Below are positions 18,877-27,156 of a DNA stretch of 64,000 nucleotides, one piece after another (the first letter of the stretch is position 1; every line of letters begins with the position of its first letter). The notes under the pieces are model-generated. The model made no database searches and was not told the origin of the DNA. It saw only the letters and a program-made list of their open reading frames with translations. Source of the stretch: an uncultured Aquimarina sp. (GTDB taxonomy: Bacteria > Bacteroidota > Bacteroidia > Flavobacteriales > Flavobacteriaceae); NCBI GenBank assembly GCA_947496705.1, contig CANMDW010000024.1:1-64000 (forward strand). The letters run 5' to 3'. A program made the translations under genes and the position numbers.

Positions 18877-19476
18877 ATGAAATCAAAAGCAAATACAAAA
18901 GATAGCCTTCTGGAAGTAGGCAAACACCTCACTACAGGAGTGATAGGAATGGTGGCAGGATCGGCGGTAGGAAGGTACTCCCTGGTCCTTGGAGCACTGA
19001 CCATATTCGGAGGAGCTTACTACGGTAAAGACTGGATCATTTCTTCGGGAGTTGGGATGGCATTCTCCAATGGTTTTGGAAAAAAAGCAGTAGCCACTAA
19101 TGGTATTGACGGTATTAAGGATAACCTTGATGAAGCCAGAGATCGTGCAGTAACTTCTTTAAAAGCCATAGGTAAAAAATTGTACCTGGATAAATTATCG
19201 CCCGCTCTGGCACAAAAATTATCTCTTGGAAATCTCGAAGACCGCCCCCTGGTATTTATGGGATCCGAAGTAGCCGATCAAGGAGACTTTGATACCAGCG
19301 AAGTGGATGAGATCATTCAAAAAATTGAAATGGGAGAACCCTTACCTACGGCAGATATACAAGAAGATTTTATAGAAGGTTTTGATGATGATATGGGCGA
19401 GATGGATTTTGGAAGTATTGATATAACAGAATTAAATGGTGCTGAAGATATCTCCGAACTCAATGCAGTAGCATAG
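18877..19476 (+). CDS. Membrane protein with acidic tail
   Basis: The 199-residue protein has two hydrophobic stretches (TGVIGMVAGSAVGRYSLVLGA, then IISSGVGMAFSNGFG) and a very acidic C-terminus (DIQEDFIEGFDDDMGEMDFG). The family is not recognised. Its acidic tail follows the basic protein and could partner it. Downstream, 113 non-coding bases (19477-19589) rich in TGAG/CTCA precede the next gene. Confidence 0.5.
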   Translation: MKSKANTKDSLLEVGKHLTTGVIGMVAGSAVGRYSLVLGALTIFGGAYYGKDWIISSGVGMAFSNGFGKKAVATNGIDGIKDNLDEARDRAVTSLKAIGKKLYLDKLSPALAQKLSLGNLEDRPLVFMGSEVADQGDFDTSEVDEIIQKIEMGEPLPTADIQEDFIEGFDDDMGEMDFGSIDITELNGAEDISELNAVA

Positions 19477-19589
19477 TCGTGAGCCTTTGAGTCGATGAGT
19501 TCTTGAGTATATGAGACTTTGTGTAAATATGAACTCATCTCTCAAACGCTAAAAAACTCACTTTCTCACATACTAATAAACTAAAAACA

Positions 19590-20222
19590 ATGAATACCAT
19601 GAAAAAAAGTTCAAGATCACAATTTTTAGAGATTGTGAATGCCCATATCTCTCTTCGGGATCAGGCGAAAAAATTCGATCCAGCTATGGTCAAAGTGGCT
19701 ACAGGGATCAAAGAAGGAAGATTACAATTGGCAGATACTGCCTATTATTCTATCAAGTTTGCAGGGAATAAGGCCAACATCGATATGTTCGAAACCCAGG
19801 ATGCCAAAGAGATCGGTATTACCAATGTTACGCAGGCCAAGCTTCAGAAAGATCGGTTGTTTTTATGTAATCGTATCATCTTATTGGCATCAGAAATCGA
19901 GGGAGATCTTCCCGGTAGTGATTCTGAACTAAAACGGGTCATCAAGCAAACCAATTTTGACAGTATCAAAAAAGTAGGCGGATTGCAAAATGGAGTGTTT
20001 TCTCTCATCGCCAATAAAAAGATCATTATTGATGAGCGCCCGATGCAGGATTTTGCTACCGATGGGAATACAACCATTAACATCGGAACCTATTTTTTAG
20101 AAAGCCCTCGCTTTATTCGTGATGATGAAGAATTCGAATTCAATATCGAATTGGGTGATGATGCGCCTGAAAAGGCACTCATCAAAGTCGTACTGGCAGG
20201 AACCGCAACTGTACCTGCATAA
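19590..20222 (+). CDS. Candidate capsid or structural protein, beta-rich
   Basis: The 210-residue protein (start ATG 19590, second ATG 19599) has a helical first half and a beta-strand-rich second half ending INIGTYFLESPRFIRDDEEF and ALIKVVLAGTATVPA. This looks like a compact jelly-roll but I cannot prove it. It has its own leader region and is followed nine bases later by another beta-rich protein. It is my best guess for a major structural protein if the cluster encodes particles. Confidence 0.4.
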   Translation: MNTMKKSSRSQFLEIVNAHISLRDQAKKFDPAMVKVATGIKEGRLQLADTAYYSIKFAGNKANIDMFETQDAKEIGITNVTQAKLQKDRLFLCNRIILLASEIEGDLPGSDSELKRVIKQTNFDSIKKVGGLQNGVFSLIANKKIIIDERPMQDFATDGNTTINIGTYFLESPRFIRDDEEFEFNIELGDDAPEKALIKVVLAGTATVPA

Positions 20223-20230
20223 ACCAAAGA

Positions 20231-20626
20231 ATGATGGATCAGAAAACAAAAGAAACCAGGGTAGCTTTTTCCTTTAAAGTGGATAAAGCAAATGGATTAT
20301 TCACCATTGATAACCTGGAACTCCCAAAGCATACTAAACTGGTCAAAGGGTTGCAATTGATTTCGGAGTATCCGGACCGATTGTACTATCGGGGAAGCCA
20401 ACGCATTGAAATTGGTGGAGAGGAATTGTTCCCTGATGGGTTTGATAGTAAAATATTGATGTCCTCATTAAGTGTTGCTCCCAGAGAACGCTTCTTTGAA
20501 CTAGGGGATGTATTACCCGGTGACCTTTCGGTCAAAGTTCGCTATCAGGATAAAGATCATAGTAATGCAAATTTTGGGCAAGGATATAAAGTGAGTCTGA
20601 TTATACTCATTGAAGAATCCGTATAA
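20231..20626 (+). CDS. Beta-rich small structural-type protein
   Basis: The 131-residue protein (ATG 20231 or 20234) alternates short strands (VAFSFKVDKANGLFTIDNLEL, GYKVSLIILIEESV). It has no signal peptide. The tight spacing to the preceding gene suggests that the two products work together. No family recognised. Confidence 0.45.
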   Translation: MMDQKTKETRVAFSFKVDKANGLFTIDNLELPKHTKLVKGLQLISEYPDRLYYRGSQRIEIGGEELFPDGFDSKILMSSLSVAPRERFFELGDVLPGDLSVKVRYQDKDHSNANFGQGYKVSLIILIEESV

Positions 20627-20648
20627 CGGCAGCAAAAAAAATAAAAGT

Positions 20649-21173
20649 ATGAAGTGTAAGATTGATTCAGACAATAAAAAGTATGCTAACGGGTTAATAG
20701 TGCGAAGGAAGTTTGTCCCATTAAAATTTACTATTCACAGGGAAAATCAATTTTTAAACGCAGAGGCCAAACTTCCTTTTACTACCAATGCGGTTATCGG
20801 GATATTGACTACATCAAATAGTGAGAGAAAGTGTAGTGATGATTCCAGACCATCCCGTCTGTATTATGGAGTATCAACATCCAGAATCGAAAATACCAGC
20901 TTTTTAGAAATCAATCCCGGAATTGTATACCTTGGAGTATATCCTCCGGATGTAAAAATCAATCAGGAGGTAGCAACTGACCTATGGTGGTATTATGCAC
21001 ATCCGGTAACGGATAGCTTTCCCTTTTTGTGTGCTGATGATTTTGCAGAACGCTTGAGGGATCCTATGATTATTAATGTCCTGCAACCCGGAGAATGTTC
21101 TGCTGAAGATTACTACCTCTGGAGTGAACGCTTCTATGGATATGTTTTGATTACATATAACGATTATACCTAA
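20649..21173 (+). CDS. Hypothetical protein in structural cluster
   Basis: I place the start at ATG 20649 (MKCKIDSDNKKYANG); an earlier in-frame ATG at 20610 would overlap the previous gene. The ~174-residue product is beta-rich with several aromatics (YGVSTSRIENTSFLEINPGIV) and a cluster of Cys/Asp near FLCADDF. No known family. Confidence 0.45.
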   Translation: MKCKIDSDNKKYANGLIVRRKFVPLKFTIHRENQFLNAEAKLPFTTNAVIGILTTSNSERKCSDDSRPSRLYYGVSTSRIENTSFLEINPGIVYLGVYPPDVKINQEVATDLWWYYAHPVTDSFPFLCADDFAERLRDPMIINVLQPGECSAEDYYLWSERFYGYVLITYNDYT

Positions 21174-21192
21174 ACACTAAACCTACTAAAAA

Positions 21193-21492
21193 ATGATACT
21201 AGGAACGCTATCCCTATTTCAAAAAAGAGGAATTTTTTATAAAGAACATCAGCTCACTTCTGAAGATAAATTTTCAGCAATGATTGATTCAGCATTAACA
21301 CCGGATGAAGAATTAACCCTTTCGGATGTTCCTAAAAAACATCAAATTACTCCAGTAGCCGAATCAGGGACAACAGATTATATCAATGCCATATTTGAAG
21401 ATGAAGGAAAGGCAGAATATCCGTATGAAGTTACGATATGGTTATTAGTAGAAGCCCTTCCGGAAGAGACCCATAATGGGCATTTAAAATAA
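21193..21492 (+). CDS. Hypothetical acidic protein
   Basis: A 99-residue acidic protein (MILGTLSLFQKRGIFYKEHQ, ending EVTIWLLVEALPEETHNG). It begins 19 bases after the previous stop and belongs to the same run of structural-type genes. No family recognised. Confidence 0.45.
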   Translation: MILGTLSLFQKRGIFYKEHQLTSEDKFSAMIDSALTPDEELTLSDVPKKHQITPVAESGTTDYINAIFEDEGKAEYPYEVTIWLLVEALPEETHNGHLK

Positions 21493-21583
21493 AGTATGAA
21501 TCATGTATCTCTACATAAGGGCGCGATAATAAAACACACTATGTGCGCGCACAAGAGTGAGATATAAAAAGACACAGTGTGTC

Positions 21584-21919
21584 ATGAGAGAGGAATTTGC
21601 ACTGCAGTATACAGACCGAAGAGCTAAAGAAAAAGGGTATGAATCATACCGTATTGTATACAGGGAATTTATTATTCCTCCTATGGGGATGCTAAAATTT
21701 CAGGCGTACAATGAAATATGGTTAGTCACCTATATTGATTGGGGATTGGTGGTCAAATCTGACTATGGAAGATACGATAATTGGTACACAAAAGAGATCA
21801 GGGAAAATGCGCATGAGCATGGAGATCGTATTGAGATTATCAATACCCGAAAGTACCAGCGTAAAATTCGCTTTTTACAAGTGATCTTAAAAACCAATGA
21901 TGATGGAAGCAAGGAATAG
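21584..21919 (+). CDS. Hypothetical protein
   Basis: I prefer the ATG at 21584 (MREEFALQYTDRRAKEKGYE) over an upstream GTG at 21557. The ~111-residue product has a beta-rich middle (YRIVYREFIIPPMGMLKFQAY) with several tryptophans and tyrosines. Its 3' end overlaps the start of the coiled-coil gene. No family recognised. Confidence 0.45.
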   Translation: MREEFALQYTDRRAKEKGYESYRIVYREFIIPPMGMLKFQAYNEIWLVTYIDWGLVVKSDYGRYDNWYTKEIRENAHEHGDRIEIINTRKYQRKIRFLQVILKTNDDGSKE

Positions 21920-22763
21920 AAAACCCGGATCCGTTCGGTTAAATGAGATGCAATATGCAGAGATGGAAAGAATGGGCTTTGAAAGTGAGAGCGCTTATGT
22001 AAAATACAAAATGGAGCAGGCACAGTCAAAGCTCGAGGTACTAAAAACACCATCACTTGAGAATAACTCTGTTAGAAAATTACCTATTGTAGATGGAAGA
22101 AAATCTCATAATGGTGTAGTTGAAGATCAGCTGATCATACAGCGATTATCAATAGAAAACCGAAAGCTCCAGGAGAAACTGGAGGAGATTAGCCAAAACA
22201 ATCAGGAAACCTTAAACGGTGTACATCACAAAGTGCATTCCCTGCTACAGGAGGAGCTACAAAAACGGGAGTTGGAAAATCTTAAAAAATCTCATTCTCA
22301 GCTCGAAAAGCAAATAAAACAGTTAGAAGAAGATTTAGATAAAGCCAAAAAGGAAACGGGAACCAAGCAGGAAGAAATTGAAGCTTTGGTCAAGAAATTA
22401 GGATTTGTAGAATTAGGAAAAGCCCTCCTTCCCGGAGCAATCTCCGGATTAGCTAAACAATACCCCAAACAGATGCAGGGGATCGCAGGCACTCTTGGAA
22501 GGTTAGGTCTCAGCCACAATGTGGCGGATGAACATCTTAATGAAGATAGAGAACCTTTATTACAGGTTTTAAACTACCTCCAGGAGGTATTTACCGAAGA
22601 GCAGTTTGAACAAGTCGTACAACTGATGATCCAGTTAGGAGACCAGGTCAAAGAGGATAATAATCTGATTCAAAAAATAGGCTATTACCTAAATCAAATG
22701 AAAAAAGCCCCCCAACCCCCAAAGGGGGAGCATAAAAGCGAGGTACAAAAGAAGTATAACTAA
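21903..22763 (+). CDS. Coiled-coil protein with a palindrome-derived tail
   Basis: The protein (about 286 residues; ATGs at 21897, 21900 and 21903 are all possible) has a long coiled coil, about residues 80-165 (LQEKLEEISQNNQETLNG, HSQLEKQIKQLEEDLDKAKK). A Gly/Leu-rich middle and a helical C-terminal part follow. The end (KKAPQPPKGEH) is encoded by a G/C palindromic element at 22707-22730 whose exact reverse complement lies at 23891-23914 inside another gene. It may act as a scaffold. No family named. Confidence 0.5.
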   Translation: MEARNRKPGSVRLNEMQYAEMERMGFESESAYVKYKMEQAQSKLEVLKTPSLENNSVRKLPIVDGRKSHNGVVEDQLIIQRLSIENRKLQEKLEEISQNNQETLNGVHHKVHSLLQEELQKRELENLKKSHSQLEKQIKQLEEDLDKAKKETGTKQEEIEALVKKLGFVELGKALLPGAISGLAKQYPKQMQGIAGTLGRLGLSHNVADEHLNEDREPLLQVLNYLQEVFTEEQFEQVVQLMIQLGDQVKEDNNLIQKIGYYLNQMKKAPQPPKGEHKSEVQKKYN

Positions 22764-22806
22764 AAAACACCCCATAATAGTTCCCCCATTGGGGCTAGGG
22801 GGCTAA
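22707..22806. repeat. Two C/G palindromic elements
   Basis: The first (22707-22730) has CCCCC-AAA-GGGGG and lies in the 3' end of the coiled-coil gene. The second (about 22772-22806) carries TTCCCCCATTGGGG and AGGGGGCTA and lies between genes. Related copies are inside the reading frames at 23891-23914 and about 24862-24887. Confidence 0.75.
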
Positions 22807-22808
22807 TT

Positions 22809-22991
22809 ATGCAAGCACAAATCACTATAGGAATAGCAGTAAAAGACAAAACAGAAGCACATCAGGTCAAAAAGGCTTTTGAGACCATGAATAAACATTT
22901 TGGTGCCAAAGGGATCATTCACATGGAAAAGTTATTCCTAAATGATGCCTTTATCAGAAACTTGGTCAAAATGAAAATAAACAAAAAATAA
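22809..22991 (+). CDS. Small hypothetical protein, 60 residues
   Basis: MQAQITIGIAVKDKTEAHQV and KKAFETMNKHFGAKGI suggest a small alpha/beta protein. It is followed immediately by the next ATG (22993). No family recognised. Confidence 0.45.
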   Translation: MQAQITIGIAVKDKTEAHQVKKAFETMNKHFGAKGIIHMEKLFLNDAFIRNLVKMKINKK

Positions 22992-22992
22992 G

Positions 22993-23418
22993 ATGGCAAT
23001 ACCCGCAGCACTCGCAGCACAGGCAATAAAAAACAGACCGAAAGTACCCGTAAGTAAGGACGTTACTACGGTATTACTAGCTAGTGGATTGGGTATTGGG
23101 GTATTTTTTGCTGTTAGGGCTTTGGTAAAGAAATTTAAACGAAACAATCGAGAGATGAACGCTTTAGAACCCGGTAATCCTGCAAACTTTGCGATCCGTT
23201 TGAAACTTGCTTTTGAGAATAACAAGCCTTTTGGATGGGGAACCAATGAAGAAGTTGTATTTCGAACCCTTGAAGAAATCCCTTCTGATGCTGTTCGAAG
23301 AAAGGTGGAACGTGCCTATAAAGATTTATATGGAAGAAATTTATCCGCAGACCTGATGGATGAACTTTCAACAGAAGAATTTGCGATTGCTCAAGAAATT
23401 ATCAATTCAAAGACATAA
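22993..23418 (+). CDS. Single-pass membrane protein
   Basis: The 141-residue protein has one transmembrane helix (VLLASGLGIGVFFAVRALV) near residues 27-47, then a soluble helical domain (FGWGTNEEVVFRTLEEIPSD and AVRRKVERAYKDLYGRNLSAD). That segment recalls the annexin-type GTNE repeat, but one short match is not enough to assign the family. The spacing (one base from the previous stop) shows it is in the operon. Confidence 0.5.
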   Translation: MAIPAALAAQAIKNRPKVPVSKDVTTVLLASGLGIGVFFAVRALVKKFKRNNREMNALEPGNPANFAIRLKLAFENNKPFGWGTNEEVVFRTLEEIPSDAVRRKVERAYKDLYGRNLSADLMDELSTEEFAIAQEIINSKT

Positions 23419-23423
23419 AAATA

Positions 23424-24425
23424 ATGGAATCTAAAACAGTCGTGAGACGAAGTCCAAAAAAGAAAACGGATAAAAAACCACTCTCCAGGAAGAAAATGCT
23501 GATGTATGGTTTAGGAGGTGGATTGGTGCTTGGCCTGGGATATTTGGTATATACCTTTTTAAGCAATCGGGCTGCAAACCAAAGAAGTATACAACAACCT
23601 ATACCTCCGATCACACCCGGAACTATAGTTACCAAACCTGTTCTGCCAAGTATCGTTGGCAACCAATTTCCTTTAAAAAGAGGATCCCGAGGATCACTGG
23701 TACAGATGGTGCAACAAGCACTCCTTGCCAAAGGCGGACAGCCTGCATTGATCATCAAAGAAACAAGCTTTAGAAATGGAAAAGTGGATGGAGTTTTTGG
23801 AAAGGGAACAGAACGCGCATTACGTGCCTTCGGATTTCCTTCAGTAATCACTCAAAGTCAATTTACCATTTTGGTGGGCAAGAGTGAAAACTCCCCCTTT
23901 GGGGGTTGGGGGGCTATTGCCAAAGAAATCATTAATGCTGCTAACAAACAAAATTTGTTTGGTGTCCTCAATGGATTAAAGAAAATAGCTACCGTTACTC
24001 AGTACAAGCAAGTAAGTACTTTTTTTCAGAATGTAAGAATCCTGGGCACACGGGTTACTTCTCTTGTCAATGCTTTATTGAGTGTAGCTTTTAAAAGTAA
24101 GGAGTTGGAAAAAATAAAAATAAGAGCAGAGTTCCGAAGAATGGGATTAAAACAAAATGCTCGTGGCGTATGGTATATTCCAGGCATAGGAGGAACTATT
24201 GGCTCTTTTGATCATATTAGCGATCAAATTGAACAGGAATGGAACTTGGCAATACTAGAAAAACCAACGCTTCTAAAAGCTGAAGATGGATCCTTTATTG
24301 TTCCAGAAGTAGTACCAGATACTGTAGTGGGCTATATCACAGGAATAGAAAATGGATTGACACGAATCTTGACACAATCGGGAGAAACGGTTTATGCTCC
24401 TACTCAAAATTTATCCTCCCTGTAA
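23424..24425 (+). CDS. Peptidoglycan-binding membrane protein
   Basis: The 333-residue protein has an N-terminal transmembrane anchor (GLGGGLVLGLGYLVYTFL) and a PG_binding_1-type domain, about residues 70-150 (LKRGSRGSLVQMVQQALL, GKVDGVFGKGTERALRAFG). This module grips peptidoglycan and often sits in endolysins or virion lysins. A palindromic element inserted in frame near residue 157-163 (23891-23914) adds NSPFGGWGAI. The C-terminal half is helical and not recognised. Confidence 0.7.
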   Translation: MESKTVVRRSPKKKTDKKPLSRKKMLMYGLGGGLVLGLGYLVYTFLSNRAANQRSIQQPIPPITPGTIVTKPVLPSIVGNQFPLKRGSRGSLVQMVQQALLAKGGQPALIIKETSFRNGKVDGVFGKGTERALRAFGFPSVITQSQFTILVGKSENSPFGGWGAIAKEIINAANKQNLFGVLNGLKKIATVTQYKQVSTFFQNVRILGTRVTSLVNALLSVAFKSKELEKIKIRAEFRRMGLKQNARGVWYIPGIGGTIGSFDHISDQIEQEWNLAILEKPTLLKAEDGSFIVPEVVPDTVVGYITGIENGLTRILTQSGETVYAPTQNLSSL

Positions 24426-24465
24426 ATGTAAAACCGGAAAATATAAAATGTAAAAGTGAAAAAGC

Positions 24466-24858
24466 ATGAAAAAAATAATTTATTGGTTAAAACGGATGTT
24501 TAATAGTGATCTTCAGATATGGAGCTATTTTAAAGTCTGGCGAGAACTGTCTTCTTTGGCGGTAGGATTGATTCTTTGGATGCATAGTGCGGTATTCCTG
24601 CGATGGATCGATCCCACAGCTGGAACCTATGATGCAGGAGTGTTTCAAGTATATCTTTTTGCCATCATTGGCATATTCATTTTACACGGAATTGTAAGAA
24701 TACTGATGAAGCTCATCTGGCCAACATCAGAACATTACCTGGACAATCATTTTCGAGAAGATTTTAAAACTATAACGCCATGGCAAAAATTAAAATTATC
24801 TACGTTTATATTCTTTGCATTCTTATTTACAGTAGCGTTTTTATCCAGAACGCTGTAA
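24466..24858 (+). CDS. Small membrane protein with three helices
   Basis: The 130-residue protein has hydrophobic helices near 28-48 (SLAVGLILWMHSAVFLRWI), 62-85 (VYLFAIIGIFILHGIVRIL) and 108-128 (LSTFIFFAFLFTVAFL). Its 3' end overlaps the next gene by 79 bases. The pairing of a small membrane protein with a following lytic enzyme resembles a holin-endolysin pair, but that is inference. Confidence 0.55.
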   Translation: MKKIIYWLKRMFNSDLQIWSYFKVWRELSSLAVGLILWMHSAVFLRWIDPTAGTYDAGVFQVYLFAIIGIFILHGIVRILMKLIWPTSEHYLDNHFREDFKTITPWQKLKLSTFIFFAFLFTVAFLSRTL

Positions 24859-25391
24859 AAAGCCCCCTAGCCACCCAAGGGGAAACTTATGTTGATAATG
24901 AAAAAAGACAATGTGTCAAAGAACTATATGATTCCCAGGTTGGGGTTCGTGAAGTTGGGGGAGCTAATCGGGGTGTACACGTAGAAAAATATTTGGCAAG
25001 TGTGGCACTCGATCCCGGATATGCCTGGTGTGCAGCGTTTGTCAGTTGGTGTTACCAAAACGCAGAAGTCGATGCCCTTATTAGCGGGTGGGTTCCCAGC
25101 TATGCTTTGCAATCCAGACGCATATATCAACGTGGAAAATTCCAAAAACAAGAGCCTCAAACCAGCGATGTTTTTATGATATGGTATCACAAACTCAATC
25201 GCCCTGCTCATATTGGTTTTGTAGATCAGTGGGGGTCAACATGGATTACAACCGTAGAAGGCAATACGAACCTACCTGCCGGCAAGGCAGGCGATAACGG
25301 ATCAAGAGAAGGTGATGGCGTATATAGAAAAAGAAGATTAAAAAAGCAGGTATGGGCAGTATGCGATTTTATTAGCCCAAAGATCAATTAG
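24780..25391 (+). CDS. CHAP-type peptidoglycan amidase with signal peptide
   Basis: The 203-residue protein starts with a secretion signal (MAKIKIIYVYILCILIYSS). It contains a CHAP/NlpC-like core with AWCAAFVSWCYQ (catalytic Cys near residue 83) and RPAHIGFVDQW (His). Such enzymes cut the peptide part of peptidoglycan. Two palindromic elements are read in frame: KSPLATQGET just after the signal (24862-24887) and LPAGKAG near residue 169 (25275-25291). The enzyme lies between the small membrane protein and the YkuD-like gene. Confidence 0.75.
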   Translation: MAKIKIIYVYILCILIYSSVFIQNAVKSPLATQGETYVDNEKRQCVKELYDSQVGVREVGGANRGVHVEKYLASVALDPGYAWCAAFVSWCYQNAEVDALISGWVPSYALQSRRIYQRGKFQKQEPQTSDVFMIWYHKLNRPAHIGFVDQWGSTWITTVEGNTNLPAGKAGDNGSREGDGVYRKRRLKKQVWAVCDFISPKIN

Positions 25392-25395
25392 CAGT

Positions 25396-26079
25396 ATGTT
25401 ATCAAAAAGTTTACACATATTACAAAGTAAGGGCTATGAAGTCTACAAAGAGCCTTTTAGACTCAATATTGTAGGTTATAGAAGCAGATTTGTTCGAAGT
25501 AATCGGTTTGATGATGAGATACACGTATTCTATACGAATGATCAGGGGAAATGGGTATACCATATTTTTAAAGCCACTACAGATCCCGGACAGTACTGGT
25601 TAGAAAATCAAATGCATCCTCAAGGAACAGCATTTTTGAAGAAAGGACAATACAAGGATGCATATAGTATGGGATTACATCGGGGAATATACCCGGCATT
25701 GATACAAACCAAACCAGTTAGTATTATTCGGAATTATGAACGTAAAGGATTGTTTAAATGGTTTGAGTCTGGATTCAAGGATACTGGAAGGTTTGGGATC
25801 AATGTTCATAGGGCTAGAAACCATGGAACCACAAAAGTGATAGATGCCTTTTCAGCAGGTTGTCTCGTATTTGCCAATGCGGAAGATTTTAACCGTTTTA
25901 TGAAGATGTCGAAGGAGCACCAAAACCGCTATGGAAATTCTTTTACAGTGACTTTAGTAGATTTCAGGGACGAGCGTAGAAGACGATTTAGTAAAATTGC
26001 ATGGGGATCAGTAGTTGCTGCAGGAGGATTATTGTTCTTGACCCTTCGACAGAATCAGGGCAAGAATCAAGCGAATTAA
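25396..26079 (+). CDS. L,D-transpeptidase-like (YkuD-like) protein
   Basis: The 227-residue protein contains GINVHRARNHG and then IDAFSAGCLVF. This resembles the His plus S-x-GC catalytic signature of YkuD L,D-transpeptidases (usually SHGC). A C-terminal transmembrane helix (SVVAAGGLLFLTL) ends in a palindromic-repeat-derived tail (LRQNQGKNQ; repeat at about 26035-26063). Three wall-active genes in a row suggest wall entry, lysis or anchoring. YkuD membership is moderate because the flanking fold is divergent. Confidence 0.55.
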   Translation: MLSKSLHILQSKGYEVYKEPFRLNIVGYRSRFVRSNRFDDEIHVFYTNDQGKWVYHIFKATTDPGQYWLENQMHPQGTAFLKKGQYKDAYSMGLHRGIYPALIQTKPVSIIRNYERKGLFKWFESGFKDTGRFGINVHRARNHGTTKVIDAFSAGCLVFANAEDFNRFMKMSKEHQNRYGNSFTVTLVDFRDERRRRFSKIAWGSVVAAGGLLFLTLRQNQGKNQAN

Positions 26080-26081
26080 AG

Positions 26082-26279
26082 ATGAGAATATCAAAAAACA
26101 CAAAGAAAGCAGGATTGGCATTAGTGGGAAGTATGCTAGGATTTATTGTTGCTAAAAAATACTCCCCAAAGGAAACTTATCCTTTTATTTTGATTGGTGG
26201 ATTTATCGGGAATTGTCTCGGAGAGGAATTGATCAATGAAGACATGTTTAAAAGAATTAGTGATCATGAAAGAAACTAA
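26082..26279 (+). CDS. Small membrane protein, 65 residues
   Basis: ATG at 26082 (MRISKNTKKAGLALVGSMLG) opens a 65-codon frame with two hydrophobic segments (AGLALVGSMLGFIVA and YPFILIGGFIGNCLG). The stop overlaps the start of the HTH gene. No family recognised. Confidence 0.5.
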   Translation: MRISKNTKKAGLALVGSMLGFIVAKKYSPKETYPFILIGGFIGNCLGEELINEDMFKRISDHERN

Positions 26280-26496
26280 ATTACAACCTATTTATTTTGA
26301 AGGAGAACAACCTGCAAAGGTTAAAGCATATTACAAATACGAATTGGCTGCTTTGTATAATGTGTGTACTAAGACTTTTTCTTCATGGATCAATATATAT
26401 CTAGAGGAGTTAAAGCAATTTGGATATCAAAAAAGCACCAAACTTCTAAGACCCGAAGTGGTGCGTTTTTTGTTTGAACGGTTGGGGGAACCATAG
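26266..26496 (+). CDS. Small HTH protein, last gene of the structural cluster
   Basis: I choose ATG 26266 (MKETKLQPIYFEGEQ), overlapping the previous stop; 26236 is an upstream in-frame alternative. The 76-residue product has YKYELAALYNVCTKTFSSWI and LLRPEVVRFLFERLG, resembling the reverse-strand HTH at 15833-16003. The pair may regulate the cluster they flank. Confidence 0.6.
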   Translation: MKETKLQPIYFEGEQPAKVKAYYKYELAALYNVCTKTFSSWINIYLEELKQFGYQKSTKLLRPEVVRFLFERLGEP

Positions 26497-26511
26497 TTTT
26501 TAAAGGAAAAA

Positions 26512-26544
26512 TTTGGATATTTGGGACTAATAGTATCATATTTG
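26512..26544 (+). promoter_or_regulatory. Bacteroidota-type promoter
   Basis: TTTG at 26512-26515 and CATATTTG at 26537-26544 approximate the -33 TTTG and -7 TAnnTTTG boxes. The ATG of the small frame lies only ten bases downstream, so the transcript would be nearly leaderless. Confidence 0.45.
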
Positions 26545-26553
26545 CACAACAAA

Positions 26554-26679
26554 ATGACACAAAATAGAATACATACCGCACCGAAATCGCTGTTTAGTCA
26601 GTGTGATTATCGATGGATTAATGAATTATCCATTCGAAACAGGACGCTATGTGACTATTTTAATCATTTTTTGAAATGA
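26554..26679 (+). CDS. 41-residue peptide, possible leader
   Basis: ATG 26554 to TGA 26677-26679 encodes MTQNRIHTAPKSLFSQCDYR and so on, basic and aromatic. It lies between a promoter and a terminator. The segment GGACGC at 26642-26647 inside it can pair with the left arm of the terminator (GCGTCC 26711-26716), so translation could influence termination. It may equally be a short structured RNA without coding role. Confidence 0.35.
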   Translation: MTQNRIHTAPKSLFSQCDYRWINELSIRNRTLCDYFNHFLK

Positions 26680-26710
26680 TATAAATTAGAAAACTACTAT
26701 AGAATAGCAA

Positions 26711-26737
26711 GCGTCCAAGAAATTGGGCGCTTTTTTT
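26711..26737 (+). terminator. Rho-independent terminator
   Basis: GCGTCC (26711-26716) pairs with GGGCGC (26725-26730) over an 8-base loop and is followed by seven Ts. It ends the small transcription unit that starts near 26550. Confidence 0.8.
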
Positions 26738-26910
26738 ATGAATTTTTTTTAGAATAATGAATAAAAGTTAATTAGCACATAAAGATTAGTATTTGGAAAG
26801 TAAGCATCAGGGAGACAGACGATTACTGCAACTATCCAATATCCGTTGAAAAACGGACAGGGATCTCTATATCTAATCATAAACGTAACTACCTGATTAT
26901 CAATAAAATA

Positions 26911-26941
26911 TTTGCAGATTAAAAAAATGTTTTCATCTTTG
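26911..26941 (+). promoter_or_regulatory. Bacteroidota-type promoter ahead of the tRNA region
   Basis: TTTG at 26911-26914 and CATCTTTG at 26934-26941 are 19 bases apart and close to the -33/-7 consensus. It would drive the 39-residue frame at 27010. Confidence 0.45.
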
Positions 26942-27009
26942 CATCGCAATCGAAACAAAAAAACAATGATCAAGATTGCATCATTATAAATAATTTAAAA
27001 CGTATAAAA

Positions 27010-27129
27010 ATGATACCGAATAGTTCGCAACATATTTTAAATCGCCTCTTTACCGAGCAGAGAGAATATTGTTCTGATAAGAACATAAAGGGTGTCTATT
27101 TTATAGAAAAGATGGTTATAAGAACATAA
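27010..27129 (+). CDS. 39-residue peptide, possible leader
   Basis: ATG 27010 to TAA 27127-27129 encodes MIPNSSQHILNRLFTEQREY and so on. Like the 26554 frame it sits alone between a promoter and a strong terminator. The two peptides are not clearly similar. Coding status is uncertain. Confidence 0.3.
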   Translation: MIPNSSQHILNRLFTEQREYCSDKNIKGVYFIEKMVIRT

Positions 27130-27156
27130 CTTATACATACATCAGATATAAAAAAA

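Noticed and set aside
21763..22056. Reverse-strand open frames within the structural cluster
   Set aside because: They mirror well-supported overlapping forward genes and have no independent start context.
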